Of a DNA stretch of 64,000 nucleotides, positions 44,157 to 52,646 are shown piece by piece. This stretch comes from Rhodoplanes serenus (GTDB lineage: Bacteria; Pseudomonadota; Alphaproteobacteria; Rhizobiales; Xanthobacteraceae), in assembly GCA_009720755.1 (NCBI GenBank), contig WNKV01000004.1, positions 124,001 to 188,000 on the forward strand, given 5' to 3'. Positions within the stretch are counted from its first letter, which is position 1. The number at the start of each line of letters is the position of its first letter. Under the pieces are notes generated by a model. That model ran no database searches and had not been told where the DNA came from. It saw nothing but the letters and a program-made list of their open reading frames with translations. The position numbers and the translations under genes were made by a program.

Positions 44157-45104
44157 ATGACGCTCACCGGCCTCCACCATCTCACCGCCGTGACGGCCGA
44201 CGCCCGTCGCAATCATGCCTTCTATACAGAGACGCTCGGCCTGCGGCTGGTGAAGAAGACCGTCAATCAGGACGACGTGTCGGCCTATCATCTGTTCTAT
44301 GCCGACGGGCTCGCCTCGCCTGGCTCGGACATCACGTTCTTCGACTGGCCGGTCGGCCGCGAGCGGCGCGGCACCCGCAGCATCGTGCGAACCGGGCTGC
44401 GCGTCGCCGGCGAGACGAGCCTCGTCTGGTGGCGCGACCGGCTCGCCGCCGCGGGCGTCGTCCATGGCGACATCGTGCTGCGCGACGGCCGTGCGACGCT
44501 CGATATCGAGGACCCCGAAGGTCAGCGACTCGCCCTCGTCGACGACGGCGGCGTCGGCGACGCGCATCCCTGGGCCGACAGCCCGGTGCCGGCCGCGCAT
44601 CAGATCCGCGGCCTCGGCCCCGTCACCCTGTCGGTGCCGGAGCTGGCGCCGACCGACGCGGTGCTGACCGCCGTGACGGAGATGCGACGGGAGCGTGACT
44701 ACGCGACGCCGGGCCGCGGCGGCGAGAGTCGCACCTATGTCTATGCGATGGGCGCCGGCGGCCCGGCCGCGGAGCTGCATGTCGCGGTCGAGCCCGGGCT
44801 GCCGGCCGCGCAGCCGGGCGCCGGCGGTGTCCATCACGTCGCCTTCCGGGTGGCGGATGGCGACTATCAGGACTGGGTCGAGCGCCTGCGCCGGCTGCGT
44901 GTTCCGTCGAGCGGGCCGGTCGATCGCTTCTACTTCCGCAGCCTGTACTTCCGCGAGCCGAGCGGCATCCTGTTCGAGATCGCCACCGACGGCCCCGGCT
45001 TCGCGGTGGACGAGCCGCTCGACCGGCTCGGCCGCGGGCTGTCGCTGCCGCCGTTCCTGGAAGCGCGGCGGCGCGAGATCGAGGCCGGTCTCACGCCGCT
45101 CTGA
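44157..45104 (+). CDS. VOC-superfamily ring-cleaving dioxygenase-like protein, copy 2
   Basis: 315 residues, a paralog of the protein at 42427 with the same two-module layout: [40 protein letters not shown], then [40 protein letters not shown] and [20 protein letters not shown]. Identity to copy 1 is high at the motif segments but low between them, so the duplication is old rather than recent. Metal ligands are conserved. It follows the esterase by 30 bases. The two copies may differ in substrate (substituted hydroquinones or catechols). Confidence 0.9.
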   Translation: MTLTGLHHLTAVTADARRNHAFYTETLGLRLVKKTVNQDDVSAYHLFYADGLASPGSDITFFDWPVGRERRGTRSIVRTGLRVAGETSLVWWRDRLAAAGVVHGDIVLRDGRATLDIEDPEGQRLALVDDGGVGDAHPWADSPVPAAHQIRGLGPVTLSVPELAPTDAVLTAVTEMRRERDYATPGRGGESRTYVYAMGAGGPAAELHVAVEPGLPAAQPGAGGVHHVAFRVADGDYQDWVERLRRLRVPSSGPVDRFYFRSLYFREPSGILFEIATDGPGFAVDEPLDRLGRGLSLPPFLEARRREIEAGLTPL

Positions 45105-45302
45105 TCACGACCGGGACGACGGCGTGCTGGTCCAGCCATGCGCGCGGCGTATCGCCACGTCGAAGGCGAGACACGTCGTCGCGCCCCGCCCTATTATGGT
45201 AACGTCGCCTCAATCGTTCTGCGCCATGGTGCGAGCGAGCGCGGCGACTCCGGGGCCGCCGCGGAAATGACATCGTCGGACGCATCGGATTGGAGTCTCA
45301 CA

Positions 45303-45632
45303 ATGCGTATTCTCTATGGGGCGTTGATCGTCGTCGCGGTTCTGGTCGTGTTCAACAAGCTGCCGTTCCCGGGCAGCAAGCCGGCCCCGGCGCCGACGGC
45401 GAGCAAGCCCGTCGCCGCCGCCTCGGTCACGCCGGCGGCAGCCCCTGCGGCCGCCCCCGCCGCCGCTCCCGCCGCCGCTCCCGCCAAGGCCGCTTCCGCC
45501 GCGGCTCCGGCGCCTGCCGCCGCGCCTGCGCCTGCGCCCGCCCCGGTGGTCCGCTACGTCGCCACGCGCGACTGCGTGCGCAGCATGTTCGGTTCGGTGA
45601 ACTGCACCGAGCTGTCGACCGTCGCCCGCTGA
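45303..45632 (+). CDS. small membrane-anchored Ala/Pro-rich protein
   Basis: 109 residues: an N-terminal membrane anchor (RILYGALIVVAVLVVFNKLPF), a ~65-residue low-complexity linker of Ala/Pro with AAPAAAPAAAP-type repeats, and a conserved-looking C-terminal motif VRYVATRDCVRSMFGSVNCT with two cysteines. TTGGAG precedes ATG 45303. The linker would span the periplasm or reach the wall, holding a small disulfide-bonded tip. No family recognised. It stands alone between the VOC operon and the ATP-grasp gene. Confidence 0.65.
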   Translation: MRILYGALIVVAVLVVFNKLPFPGSKPAPAPTASKPVAAASVTPAAAPAAAPAAAPAAAPAKAASAAAPAPAAAPAPAPAPVVRYVATRDCVRSMFGSVNCTELSTVAR

Positions 45633-45849
45633 TCGCGCCGCCTCCGGCGCCGCCGAGCAGGTCGGCGCCCATCCTGCCGAGCCATCGTCCCGACACGCCC
45701 GTCACGATCGCCTCGTGACGGGCCGTCGGCACGGTATTTCGCGGTCTGCGTTCAGCGTCCCATGGTCCGCGTCCGGCCCGTTCGCCGGCCATCGCGCCGA
45801 CCGGCTCCGCCACGACGGCGCGCTGGTCGGCACGGGCCGCGATCGGCCG

Positions 45850-47313
45850 TCACTGCTCCAGGCGGGCGATGAACCACTTGAGCAGGCGGACCCACACCTC
45901 GTCCTTGGCGACGGCGTCCTCGATGCCGTGCTCCAGGTTGGGGTTGTCGTTGACCTCCATGACCACGATGCCGTCGTCGGTCTGCTTGAGGTCGACGCCG
46001 TAGAAGCCGTCGCCGATCGGCCGGGCGGCCCGGACCGCGATGTCGATCAGCCCGGCCGGCGCCTGATCGAGCCCGAAGGTCTTGAAGCCACCTTCGAGCG
46101 AGGTGCCGTCGGCGCGGTGCTTGACGATCTGCCAATGGCCGCGGGCCATCCGGTACTGGCAGACGAACAGCGGCTCGCCCGCCAGCACGCCGACCCGCCA
46201 GTCGAACTCGGTCGGCATGAACTTCTGGGCGAGCAGCAGGTCGGTTTCCTCCAAGAGCTCGTCGGCGACGCGCTTGAACGCCTCGGGCGTCGAGACCTTG
46301 TGGATGCCGCGTGAAAAGGAGCCGTCCGGGATCTTCACCACCAGCGGCAGGCCGAGCTCGTCCATGGCGCGGGTCAGGTCGGCCGTGTCGGCCACCATCA
46401 CGGTCGGCGGGGTCGGCACCTTGTTCTGGCGCAGCAGCTCCATCAGGAAGACCTTGTTGGTGCAGCGGATCATCGAGATCGGGTCGTCGATGACCGGCAT
46501 CCCTTCCTGCACGGCGCGGCGCGCGAACCGATAGGTGTGATTGTCGATCGAGGTGGTCTCGCGGATGAACAGGCCGTCGTACTCGGCCAGCTCGGCGAGC
46601 TGCCGCCGGGTGATCGGCTCGACATCCACCGACAGCTTCTCGGCGAGCCGGGCGAAGTACTTGATGGTCGTGGCGGACGAGGGCGGCAGCTTCTCGTTCG
46701 GGTCGTACAGCACCGCGAGGTCGTACTTGGCGGTGGTGCGCGCCTTCGGGCTGCGCCACTCGCGCCGGGTGTGCTGGTGCAGGCTGTCGCGGAAGAAGCC
46801 CGCCTCGCCGTTGCCGAGCCGGGTGACCGGCCGCATCCGGATGCGGTCGATGGCGAGCCAGGTCGCGCCGGTGTCGACCGTCACCTCCAGGGCCGGGCAG
46901 CGGAACCAGTCGAACAACAGGCGGCCGAAGGCTTCGAAGCGGGAATCCTGGGGGATGCCGAAGCAGACGAACAGCTTCAGCTCGCCTTCCGGCTGGAAGT
47001 CGGCTTTTCGGGCGCAGCTGTTGAGCGAGTCCTCCAGCTCCGGCAAAGCGTGCTCGTAGAGCTTCGCCTCGCGCAGCTCCAGCATGGTCTCGACCGTCGG
47101 GATCACCCGGTGGCCGCGCGCCTCGGCCAGCAGCGAGGCGTAGTAGCCTTTCGACTGGTAGGCGTAGGAGCGCGACAGGTTGAGCAGCTTCGGGCGGGCG
47201 GCCTCGAACAGCCGCGGTCGCGCCAGGTACTCGCTGGTGGTGATCACCTTGTGGGGGGTGTCGGCGTTGGGAAAATCCCGAGGCTGGTCGACCAGAATGA
47301 CCCAGCCGGTCAT
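45850..47313 (-). CDS. RimK-type ATP-grasp ligase with N-terminal RLAN domain
   Basis: 487 residues. The N-terminal ~200 (WVILVDQPRDFPNADTPHKV, YLARPRLFEAARPKLLNLSR, SYAYQSKGYYASLLAEARGH, FQPEGELKLFVCFGIPQDSR) match the RLAN domain that precedes certain RimK-like ligases. The C-terminal half is ATP-grasp: VIDDPISMIRCTNKVFLMEL, LPLVVKIPDGSFSRGIHKVS, LLAQKFMPTEFDWRVGVLAG, metal-binding VVMEVNDNPNLEHGIEDAV. RimK enzymes join amino acids to peptide C-termini. The adjacent gene, 198 bases upstream on the same strand, is a GNAT. This pairing is known from comparative genomics as a peptide-modification module. ATG 47313 chosen (AAGGAA upstream). Confidence 0.88.
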   Translation of the reverse strand: MTGWVILVDQPRDFPNADTPHKVITTSEYLARPRLFEAARPKLLNLSRSYAYQSKGYYASLLAEARGHRVIPTVETMLELREAKLYEHALPELEDSLNSCARKADFQPEGELKLFVCFGIPQDSRFEAFGRLLFDWFRCPALEVTVDTGATWLAIDRIRMRPVTRLGNGEAGFFRDSLHQHTRREWRSPKARTTAKYDLAVLYDPNEKLPPSSATTIKYFARLAEKLSVDVEPITRRQLAELAEYDGLFIRETTSIDNHTYRFARRAVQEGMPVIDDPISMIRCTNKVFLMELLRQNKVPTPPTVMVADTADLTRAMDELGLPLVVKIPDGSFSRGIHKVSTPEAFKRVADELLEETDLLLAQKFMPTEFDWRVGVLAGEPLFVCQYRMARGHWQIVKHRADGTSLEGGFKTFGLDQAPAGLIDIAVRAARPIGDGFYGVDLKQTDDGIVVMEVNDNPNLEHGIEDAVAKDEVWVRLLKWFIARLEQ

Positions 47314-47511
47314 GTCGTCGTTCCTTTCCGGCCGCCGCGCCCGGCGACCCTGGCGAGGCTCCTGCCTTCTGTCGTTCGCCGCGATGGCGCCGCGATGACG
47401 GCCGCCGGAGAGGCCGTCGGCGAATCGGTCTTCAGCCAGCGGGTGACGGGCAGCATGTCGGCCGAACACATGGGGTGATGGAAGCCTCGGCGGCGGTCGC
47501 TCACGAAGATG

Positions 47512-48039
47512 TCAGCGGGCTGGTGTGGCGGGTCGCGCCAGCGCCTTCTCGAATCGCAGCGCGTCGGTCCGGTCGGCGTAATAGGCCGGGTAACAGCCGA
47601 TTGGGTGGTATCCGGCGTCGCGGTAGAGCGCGACGGCCTCGGCGTTGTCGGCGCGCACCTCCAGCCGCAGGGCATCGCGGCCGCGGGCCTCGGCGGCGTC
47701 CTCAACGGCGGCAAGCAGCCGCCGGCCGATGCCGTGGCCGCGCGCGGCCGGGTCGACCGCGATGGAGTAGAGCCGGGCGCGGCTGCTGCCGCTCCGGACC
47801 AGCACCACGGCGGCCCCCGCGACACGGTCGTCGCGCTCGGCCACCAGCACCGTCGCGGTCGGCGCGGTGAGCAGCCGGCGGAGGCTTCGCCGCGACATGC
47901 GATCGGCCGTGAAGGCGGCCTGCTCCAGGGCCTCCAGAGCATCGAGATCGCACGGCCGCGCGGCTCGCACCGCGACCTCCGGCGCGCCGTCGTGCGGCGA
48001 TGCACCGAGATGGCGTCTCTGCGGCACCCTCGCGGTCAT
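47512..48039 (-). CDS. GNAT N-acetyltransferase, partner of the ATP-grasp ligase
   Basis: 175 residues forming a complete GNAT domain: VAVRAARPCDLDALEALEQA, FTADRMSRRSLRRLL, LYSIAVDPAARGHGIGRRLL with the acetyl-CoA loop RGHGIG, RLEVRADNAEAVALYRDAGY and YPAYYADRTDALRFEKAL. These features match the N-terminal part of proteins annotated as GNAT fused to a C39-like peptidase, which usually neighbour RLAN/ATP-grasp genes. Here the protein ends after the GNAT domain and no peptidase follows. It lies upstream of the ATP-grasp gene on the same strand. The start is weakly supported (no clear ribosome-binding site). Confidence 0.85.
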   Translation of the reverse strand: MTARVPQRRHLGASPHDGAPEVAVRAARPCDLDALEALEQAAFTADRMSRRSLRRLLTAPTATVLVAERDDRVAGAAVVLVRSGSSRARLYSIAVDPAARGHGIGRRLLAAVEDAAEARGRDALRLEVRADNAEAVALYRDAGYHPIGCYPAYYADRTDALRFEKALARPATPAR

Positions 48040-48042
48040 GGG

Positions 48043-48094
48043 GATGAGGTCATGGCGATGAGGTCATGGCGATGCGGGTCGATGCGGTCATGGC
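48043..48094. repeat. imperfect tandem repeats upstream of the GNAT gene
   Basis: The 14-bp unit GATGAGGTCATGGC occurs at 48043-48056 and 48057-48070, and GATGCGGTCATGGC at 48081-48094 after a ten-base partial unit. It lies just outside the GNAT start, in the divergent region toward copA, where it may affect expression. Confidence 0.8.
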
Positions 48095-48295
48095 GATCCA
48101 GCCTGCGGGTCGCCTCGCACGGGTCGCGGTCCCGATGCTCCGACCATGGCGGCATTGCCGAGATGCGCGACCCGCGCCATCTTGCCGACATATCCGCCGG
48201 CCTGATGGCACCGCCGCCGTCCCGTGGCGCGAAGACCGGATGCGGTGATCCGCCCGCCCGTCCGTTGCGCACCGTCCCGGCACCAACAGGACCGC

Positions 48296-50602
48296 ATGCT
48301 GATGTCCCTCGCCGCCGAAGGCAAGTCTCCCGCCGCCGCATCCGATGCCGCAGCACCCGGTGCCGCAGGCCCGCCGGCCGCCGGCCATGTGGTGCTCGAC
48401 ATCACCGGCATGACCTGCGCGGCCTGCGCGGGCCGGGTGGAGGCGGCGCTGCGGCGGGTGCCGGGAGTCGCCTCCGCATCGGTCAACCTGGCGCTGGAGC
48501 GCGCCGACGTCGCGGTGACGGCGGCCGAGGTGACACCGGCGGCGCTCGCCGCGGCGGTGGAGCGCACCGGCTTCGGGGCGCAGCCGCGCGCCACCTCGGC
48601 GGCCGAGCGGCGCCGTGACGAGGAGGCCCGCGAGCAGGAGCGCCTGTTCGCCGAGCGGCAGCAGCTCCGCCATCTCGTCGTCGCGGCGGCGCTGACGCTG
48701 CCGCTGGTGCTGCCGATGGTGGCGGCGCCGTTCGGGGCCCACTGGCATTTCGACCCGTGGTTCGAGCTGGCGCTGGCGACGCCGGTGCAGCTCGTGGTCG
48801 GCGCCCGCTTCTACAAGGCGGCGTTCGCGGCGCTGCGGGCCGGCTCCGGCAACATGGATCTCTTGGTCGCGCTCGGCACCACGGCGGCCTACCTGTTCAG
48901 CCTGGCGATGGTGCTGACCCGCGGCGAGGCGGCCACCGGGCACCTCTACTTCGAGGGCGCCGCCGCGGTGATCACCCTCGTGGTGTTCGGCAAGTGGCTG
49001 GAGGCGCGGGCCAAGCGCGGCACCACGGCGGCGATCCGCGCCCTGATGACGCTGCGGCCCGAGCGCGCCCGGGTGCTGCGCGACGGCGGCGAGGTGGAGA
49101 TCGGCATCGACGCGGTGCGGGCCGGCGACCGCGTGGTGGTGCGGCCGGGCGAGCGCATCCCGGTCGACGGCACGGTGACCGAGGGCGAGAGCGAGGCCGA
49201 CGAATCGCTCGTCACCGGCGAGAGCGTGCCGGTGGTGAAGCGGCCGGGCGACAAGGTCACGGCCGGCGCGCTCAATGGCGTCGGCCGCCTGATCGTCGCG
49301 GCGGTCGCGGTCGGCGAGGACACCACGCTGGCCCGCATCATCCGCCTGGTCGAGAACGCCCAGGCCGGCAAGGCGCCGGTGCAGCGGCTGGTCGATCGCG
49401 TCTCGGCCGTGTTCGTGCCCGCCGTGGTGCTGATCGCGCTCGTCGCCTTCGCGGGCTGGCTCGTCGCCGGTCAGGGGCTGGAGAGCGCGCTCGTCGCCGC
49501 CGTCTCGGTGCTGGTGATCGCCTGCCCGTGCGCGCTCGGCCTCGCCACCCCGGCGGCGCTGGTGGCGGGCACCGGCGCGGCCGCCCGCGCCGGCATTCTC
49601 GTCAAGGACATCGAGGCGCTGGAGCGCGCCGCCGCGGTCGACACGGTGGTGTTCGACAAGACCGGCACCCTGACCGAGGGCCGGCCGGCGCTCACCGAGG
49701 CGGTGCCGCTCGATCCCGCCCTCGATCGCGACACGCTGCTGCGGCTCGCCGCCGCCGTGCAGACCGGCAGCGAGCATCCGCTGGCCGCCGCGGTGCTGGC
49801 CGCGGTGCCGCAGGTCGCGCTGGCGCCGGTCGCGGATTTCCGGGCGCTCGTCGGCCGCGGCGTCGTCGGCACCGTCGAGGGCCGCCGGGTGGCGATCGGC
49901 AACCGCGACCTGATGGCCGAGCTCGGCATCGACCTCGCGGCGGCGTCGCCGGTGCTCGATGGCATCGAGGCGGAGGCGCGCACCGCGGTGGTGGTGGCGG
50001 CCGATGGCCGCGCCATCGGGGTGCTCGGCATCGCCGATCCGCTGCGGCCCGAATCGGCCGCCGCCGTGGCGCTGCTCGCCGCCCGCGGGGTGCGGGCCGA
50101 GATGCTGACCGGCGACGCCGAGGCGGTGGCCGCCAAGGTGGCCGGCGCCCTCGGGCTGTCGGCCTACCGGGCCTCGGTGAAGCCGGCCGACAAATCGGGG
50201 GCGCTCGCCGCCCTGAAGGCGGCCGGCCGCACCCCCGCGATGGTGGGGGACGGCATCAACGACGCGCCGGCGCTCGCCGCCGCCGAGGTCGGCATCGCGC
50301 TCGGCACCGGCGCCGATGTCGCCGTCGAGGCGGCGCCCGTCACCCTGATGCGGGCCGATCCGCGCCTGGTCGCCGCCGCCCTCGACATCTCCCGCCGCAC
50401 CGTGCGCAAGATCCGGCAGAACCTGTTCTGGGCCTTCGTCTACAACGTGATCGGCCTGCCGCTGGCCGCCTTCGGGGTGCTCACCCCGGCGCTCGCCGGG
50501 GCCGCCATGGCGATGTCGTCGGTGTCGGTGGTCACCAACTCGCTGTGGCTGAAGCGCTGGCGGCCGGACTTCTCGGCCACGGCCGGCGAGCCCCACCGAT
50601 GA
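48296..50602 (+). CDS. copA: copper-translocating P-type ATPase
   Basis: Exports Cu(I) from the cytoplasm. The 768 residues comprise: one N-terminal HMA domain with GMTCAACAGR (residues 38-47), a membrane block (about 125-210), actuator TGES in LVTGESVPVV, the ion-path CPC in IACPCALGLATPAALV (Cys410, Cys412), phosphorylation site DKTGT (Asp454), HP motif in GSEHPLAAAVL, and MVGDGINDAPALAAAEVGIA. C-terminal segment YNVIGLPLAAFGVLTPALAG and MAMSSVSVVTNSLWLKRW are diagnostic of CopA/CopB-type Cu(I) pumps. No CueR-type operator was recognised upstream. ATG 48296 chosen; ATG 48302 is possible. Confidence 0.94.
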   Translation: MLMSLAAEGKSPAAASDAAAPGAAGPPAAGHVVLDITGMTCAACAGRVEAALRRVPGVASASVNLALERADVAVTAAEVTPAALAAAVERTGFGAQPRATSAAERRRDEEAREQERLFAERQQLRHLVVAAALTLPLVLPMVAAPFGAHWHFDPWFELALATPVQLVVGARFYKAAFAALRAGSGNMDLLVALGTTAAYLFSLAMVLTRGEAATGHLYFEGAAAVITLVVFGKWLEARAKRGTTAAIRALMTLRPERARVLRDGGEVEIGIDAVRAGDRVVVRPGERIPVDGTVTEGESEADESLVTGESVPVVKRPGDKVTAGALNGVGRLIVAAVAVGEDTTLARIIRLVENAQAGKAPVQRLVDRVSAVFVPAVVLIALVAFAGWLVAGQGLESALVAAVSVLVIACPCALGLATPAALVAGTGAAARAGILVKDIEALERAAAVDTVVFDKTGTLTEGRPALTEAVPLDPALDRDTLLRLAAAVQTGSEHPLAAAVLAAVPQVALAPVADFRALVGRGVVGTVEGRRVAIGNRDLMAELGIDLAAASPVLDGIEAEARTAVVVAADGRAIGVLGIADPLRPESAAAVALLAARGVRAEMLTGDAEAVAAKVAGALGLSAYRASVKPADKSGALAALKAAGRTPAMVGDGINDAPALAAAEVGIALGTGADVAVEAAPVTLMRADPRLVAAALDISRRTVRKIRQNLFWAFVYNVIGLPLAAFGVLTPALAGAAMAMSSVSVVTNSLWLKRWRPDFSATAGEPHR

Positions 50603-50657
50603 AGTGCCTCGACGGCCGGCCGCGATGGTGGCGGGCGGCGGTTGGCAGCGAGCCTGT

Positions 50658-50674
50658 GATACTATAACACTATC
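50658..50674. promoter_or_regulatory. possible Zur-like operator
   Basis: GATACTATAACACTATC is an imperfect AT-rich palindrome (6 of 8 pairs match) in otherwise very GC-rich DNA, just upstream of a His-rich protein and a Zn/Mn-type ABC cassette. It resembles alphaproteobacterial Zur boxes (TGTTATA..TATAACA type), but the half-site spacing is shorter than usual, so assignment is tentative. Confidence 0.4.
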
Positions 50675-50701
50675 CGAGCAGCACCGCCGACCGCCCTGGT
50701 G

Positions 50702-50735
50702 CCATGACGCATCACCACCCATGACGCATCACCAC
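50702..50735. repeat. 17-bp tandem duplication at a start codon
   Basis: CCATGACGCATCACCAC is repeated twice in tandem. Each copy contains an ATG. The second ATG (50721) is in frame with the small His-rich protein; the first (50704) is not, since the unit is not a multiple of three. Confidence 0.9.
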
Positions 50736-50870
50736 CACGATCCCGGCTTCGCCCATCCGTCGCCGCCGCCGGCGCCGTCGCTTTTGCGGCTGTCCCTCGG
50801 CCGCCGGCTCGCCGTGGTGGCGGTCCTGGCCGCGGTGGTCTGGGCCGTCGTCCTGTGGGCGATGGCGTGA
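50721..50870 (+). CDS. tiny His-rich single-pass membrane protein
   Basis: 49 residues: MTHHHHDPGFAHPSPPPAPS at the start, then one membrane helix (RRLAVVAVLAAVVWAVVLWA). The four-His cluster could bind Zn, Ni or Cu. It ends ten bases before the ABC ATPase start, so it is probably the first gene of that operon. Small proteins with this layout are sometimes found before zinc ABC genes, but I recognise no named family. Start ATG 50721 within a tandem duplication. Its reality as a gene is supported mainly by the operon position and composition. Confidence 0.55.
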   Translation: MTHHHHDPGFAHPSPPPAPSLLRLSLGRRLAVVAVLAAVVWAVVLWAMA

Positions 50871-50880
50871 GGTCGATCGC

Positions 50881-51624
50881 GTGATCCCGCAGCTCGTCTT
50901 CCACGATCTCACTCTCGGCTACGAGCGCCACCCCGCCATCCACCATCTCGACGGCACGGTGGAGCGCGGCGCGCTGCTCGCGGTGGTGGGGCCGAACGGC
51001 GCCGGCAAGTCGACCCTGTTCAAGGGCATCGTCGGCATCGTGCCGCCGCTCGCGGGGCGGATCGACCGTTGCGGCCTCGATCGGCGCGACGTCGCCTATC
51101 TGCCGCAGATCGCCGAGATCGACCGCTCGTTCCCGATCGACGTCTACGACCTCGTCGCCATGGGCCTGTGGCGGCAGACCGGGCTGTTCGGCGGCCTCGG
51201 CCGCCCGGCGCGCGAGCGGGTCCACCACGCCATCGCGGCGGTCGGCCTCACCGGCTTCGAGCAGCGGCCGATCGGCAAGCTGTCGGGCGGCCAGCTCCAG
51301 CGCGTGCTGTTCGCCCGGCTGATGCTCCAGGATGCCCGGCTGATCGTGCTCGACGAGCCGTTCAACGGCATCGACACCCGCACCGCCGCCGACCTGTTCG
51401 GCCTGGTCCGCCGCTGGCACGGCGAGGGCCGCACCATCCTGGCGGCGCTGCACGATCTCGACATGGTGCGGACGAGCTTTCCGGAGGCGCTGCTGATCGC
51501 CCGCGAGGCGGTGGCCTGGGGGCCGGCCGCCGAGGTGCTCGCCGCCGCCAATCTGGAGAAGGCGCGCCGCATGTGCGAGGCGTTCGACGAGGACGCGGCG
51601 GAGTGCCGGGTGGCGGCGGAATGA
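50881..51624 (+). CDS. metal ABC transporter ATP-binding protein (Zn/Mn type)
   Basis: 247 residues, GTG start with GAGG upstream. ATPase motifs: Walker A VVGPNGAGKSTLFKGI, Q-loop YLPQ, signature KLSGGQLQRVLFARLML, Walker B ARLIVLDEPFNGID and the switch His in AALHDLDMV. It resembles ZnuC/MntB/AztA ATPases of cluster 9 (zinc and manganese uptake). The permease gene follows after 40 bases. A His-rich small gene lies ten bases upstream. No solute-binding protein is in the window. Confidence 0.9.
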   Translation: MIPQLVFHDLTLGYERHPAIHHLDGTVERGALLAVVGPNGAGKSTLFKGIVGIVPPLAGRIDRCGLDRRDVAYLPQIAEIDRSFPIDVYDLVAMGLWRQTGLFGGLGRPARERVHHAIAAVGLTGFEQRPIGKLSGGQLQRVLFARLMLQDARLIVLDEPFNGIDTRTAADLFGLVRRWHGEGRTILAALHDLDMVRTSFPEALLIAREAVAWGPAAEVLAAANLEKARRMCEAFDEDAAECRVAAE

Positions 51625-51664
51625 CGAGGCGCGCCGTGACGGCACAGCGACGGGTGCGGGCCTG

Positions 51665-52531
51665 ATGTACGATCTCCTGATCGCGCCGTTCGTCGAGTTC
51701 GAGTTCATGCGCCGGGCGCTGGCCGGCACGCTGGCGCTGGCGATCGGCGCCGGGCCGATCGGCGTCGTGCTGATGCTGCGGCGGATGAGCCTGGTCGGCG
51801 ACACCATGGCGCACGCCATCCTGCCGGGGGCGGCGCTGGGCTTCATGGTGGCCGGGCTCGACCTGTTCGCCATGACGCTCGGTGGCCTCGCTGCCGGCCT
51901 CGCGGTGGCGCTGCTGGCCGGCCTCGTCGCCCGCCTCACCGAGCTGAAGGAGGACGCCTCGCTGGCCGCCTTCTTCCTCGCCTCGCTGGCGCTCGGCGTC
52001 ACCATCGTGTCGATGCGCGGCAGCAATGTCGATCTGCTGAACTTCCTGTTCGGCAGCGTGCTGGCGCTGGACGACGCCACCCTGATCCTGATCGCCGCCA
52101 TCACCACCGTGGCGCTCGCGGTGCTCGCGGTGATCTGGCGGCCGCTGCTGATGGACTCGGTCGATCCCGGCTTCCTGCGCTCGGTCAGCCGGGCCGGGGC
52201 GCCGGCCCATATCGCGTTCCTGGCGCTGCTGGTGCTGATCCTGGTCGGCGGCTTCCACGCCCTCGGAACGCTGCTGTCGGTCGGCATCCTGATCGTCCCG
52301 GCGACGGTCGGCCGCTTCTGGGCCCGCGACGTCAACGGCATGATTGCGGTGGCGATCGTGACCGGCATGCTGTCGGGCGTGGTCGGGCTCCTGGTGTCGT
52401 TCCACACCGGCGCTCCGTCGGGACCCGCCATCATCCTGGTGGCGGCGGCCGCCTACGGCCTGTCGGTGCTGTTCGGGCCGGTCGGCGGGCTGATCACCGG
52501 CCGCATCCCACGCCGCCATCTCGAAGCCTGA
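51665..52531 (+). CDS. metal ABC transporter permease (Zn/Mn type)
   Basis: 288 residues with about eight hydrophobic helices and the ABC-3 (ZnuB/AztB-type) pattern: EFEFMRRALAGTLALAIGAG, GVVLMLRRMSLVGDTMAHAI, LPGAALGFMVAG, EDASLAAFFLASLALGVTIV, GSNVDLLNFLFGSVLAL, LLVLILVGGFHALGTLLSVG and ILIVPATVGRFWARDVNGMI. Together with the preceding ATPase it makes a cluster-9 importer of Zn or Mn. A cognate binding protein must be encoded elsewhere, or the transporter is incomplete. Confidence 0.9.
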   Translation: MYDLLIAPFVEFEFMRRALAGTLALAIGAGPIGVVLMLRRMSLVGDTMAHAILPGAALGFMVAGLDLFAMTLGGLAAGLAVALLAGLVARLTELKEDASLAAFFLASLALGVTIVSMRGSNVDLLNFLFGSVLALDDATLILIAAITTVALAVLAVIWRPLLMDSVDPGFLRSVSRAGAPAHIAFLALLVLILVGGFHALGTLLSVGILIVPATVGRFWARDVNGMIAVAIVTGMLSGVVGLLVSFHTGAPSGPAIILVAAAAYGLSVLFGPVGGLITGRIPRRHLEA

Positions 52532-52646
52532 CCGCCGGTCGGCGGCCACAGCCCCCGCCGTGCGGCCGGCGGCCGATCACGGGATTTCGCTCGGCCGGCG
52601 CGTCTGGGCCATGGCCAAGCCGACCGTGCTCCTCTACCGTGTGCGA

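Noticed and set aside
48050..50722. An 890-codon open frame on the minus strand opposite copA
   Set aside because: The complementary strand encodes a complete copper ATPase with all catalytic motifs; the antisense product has only His/Arg/Gly-rich low complexity.
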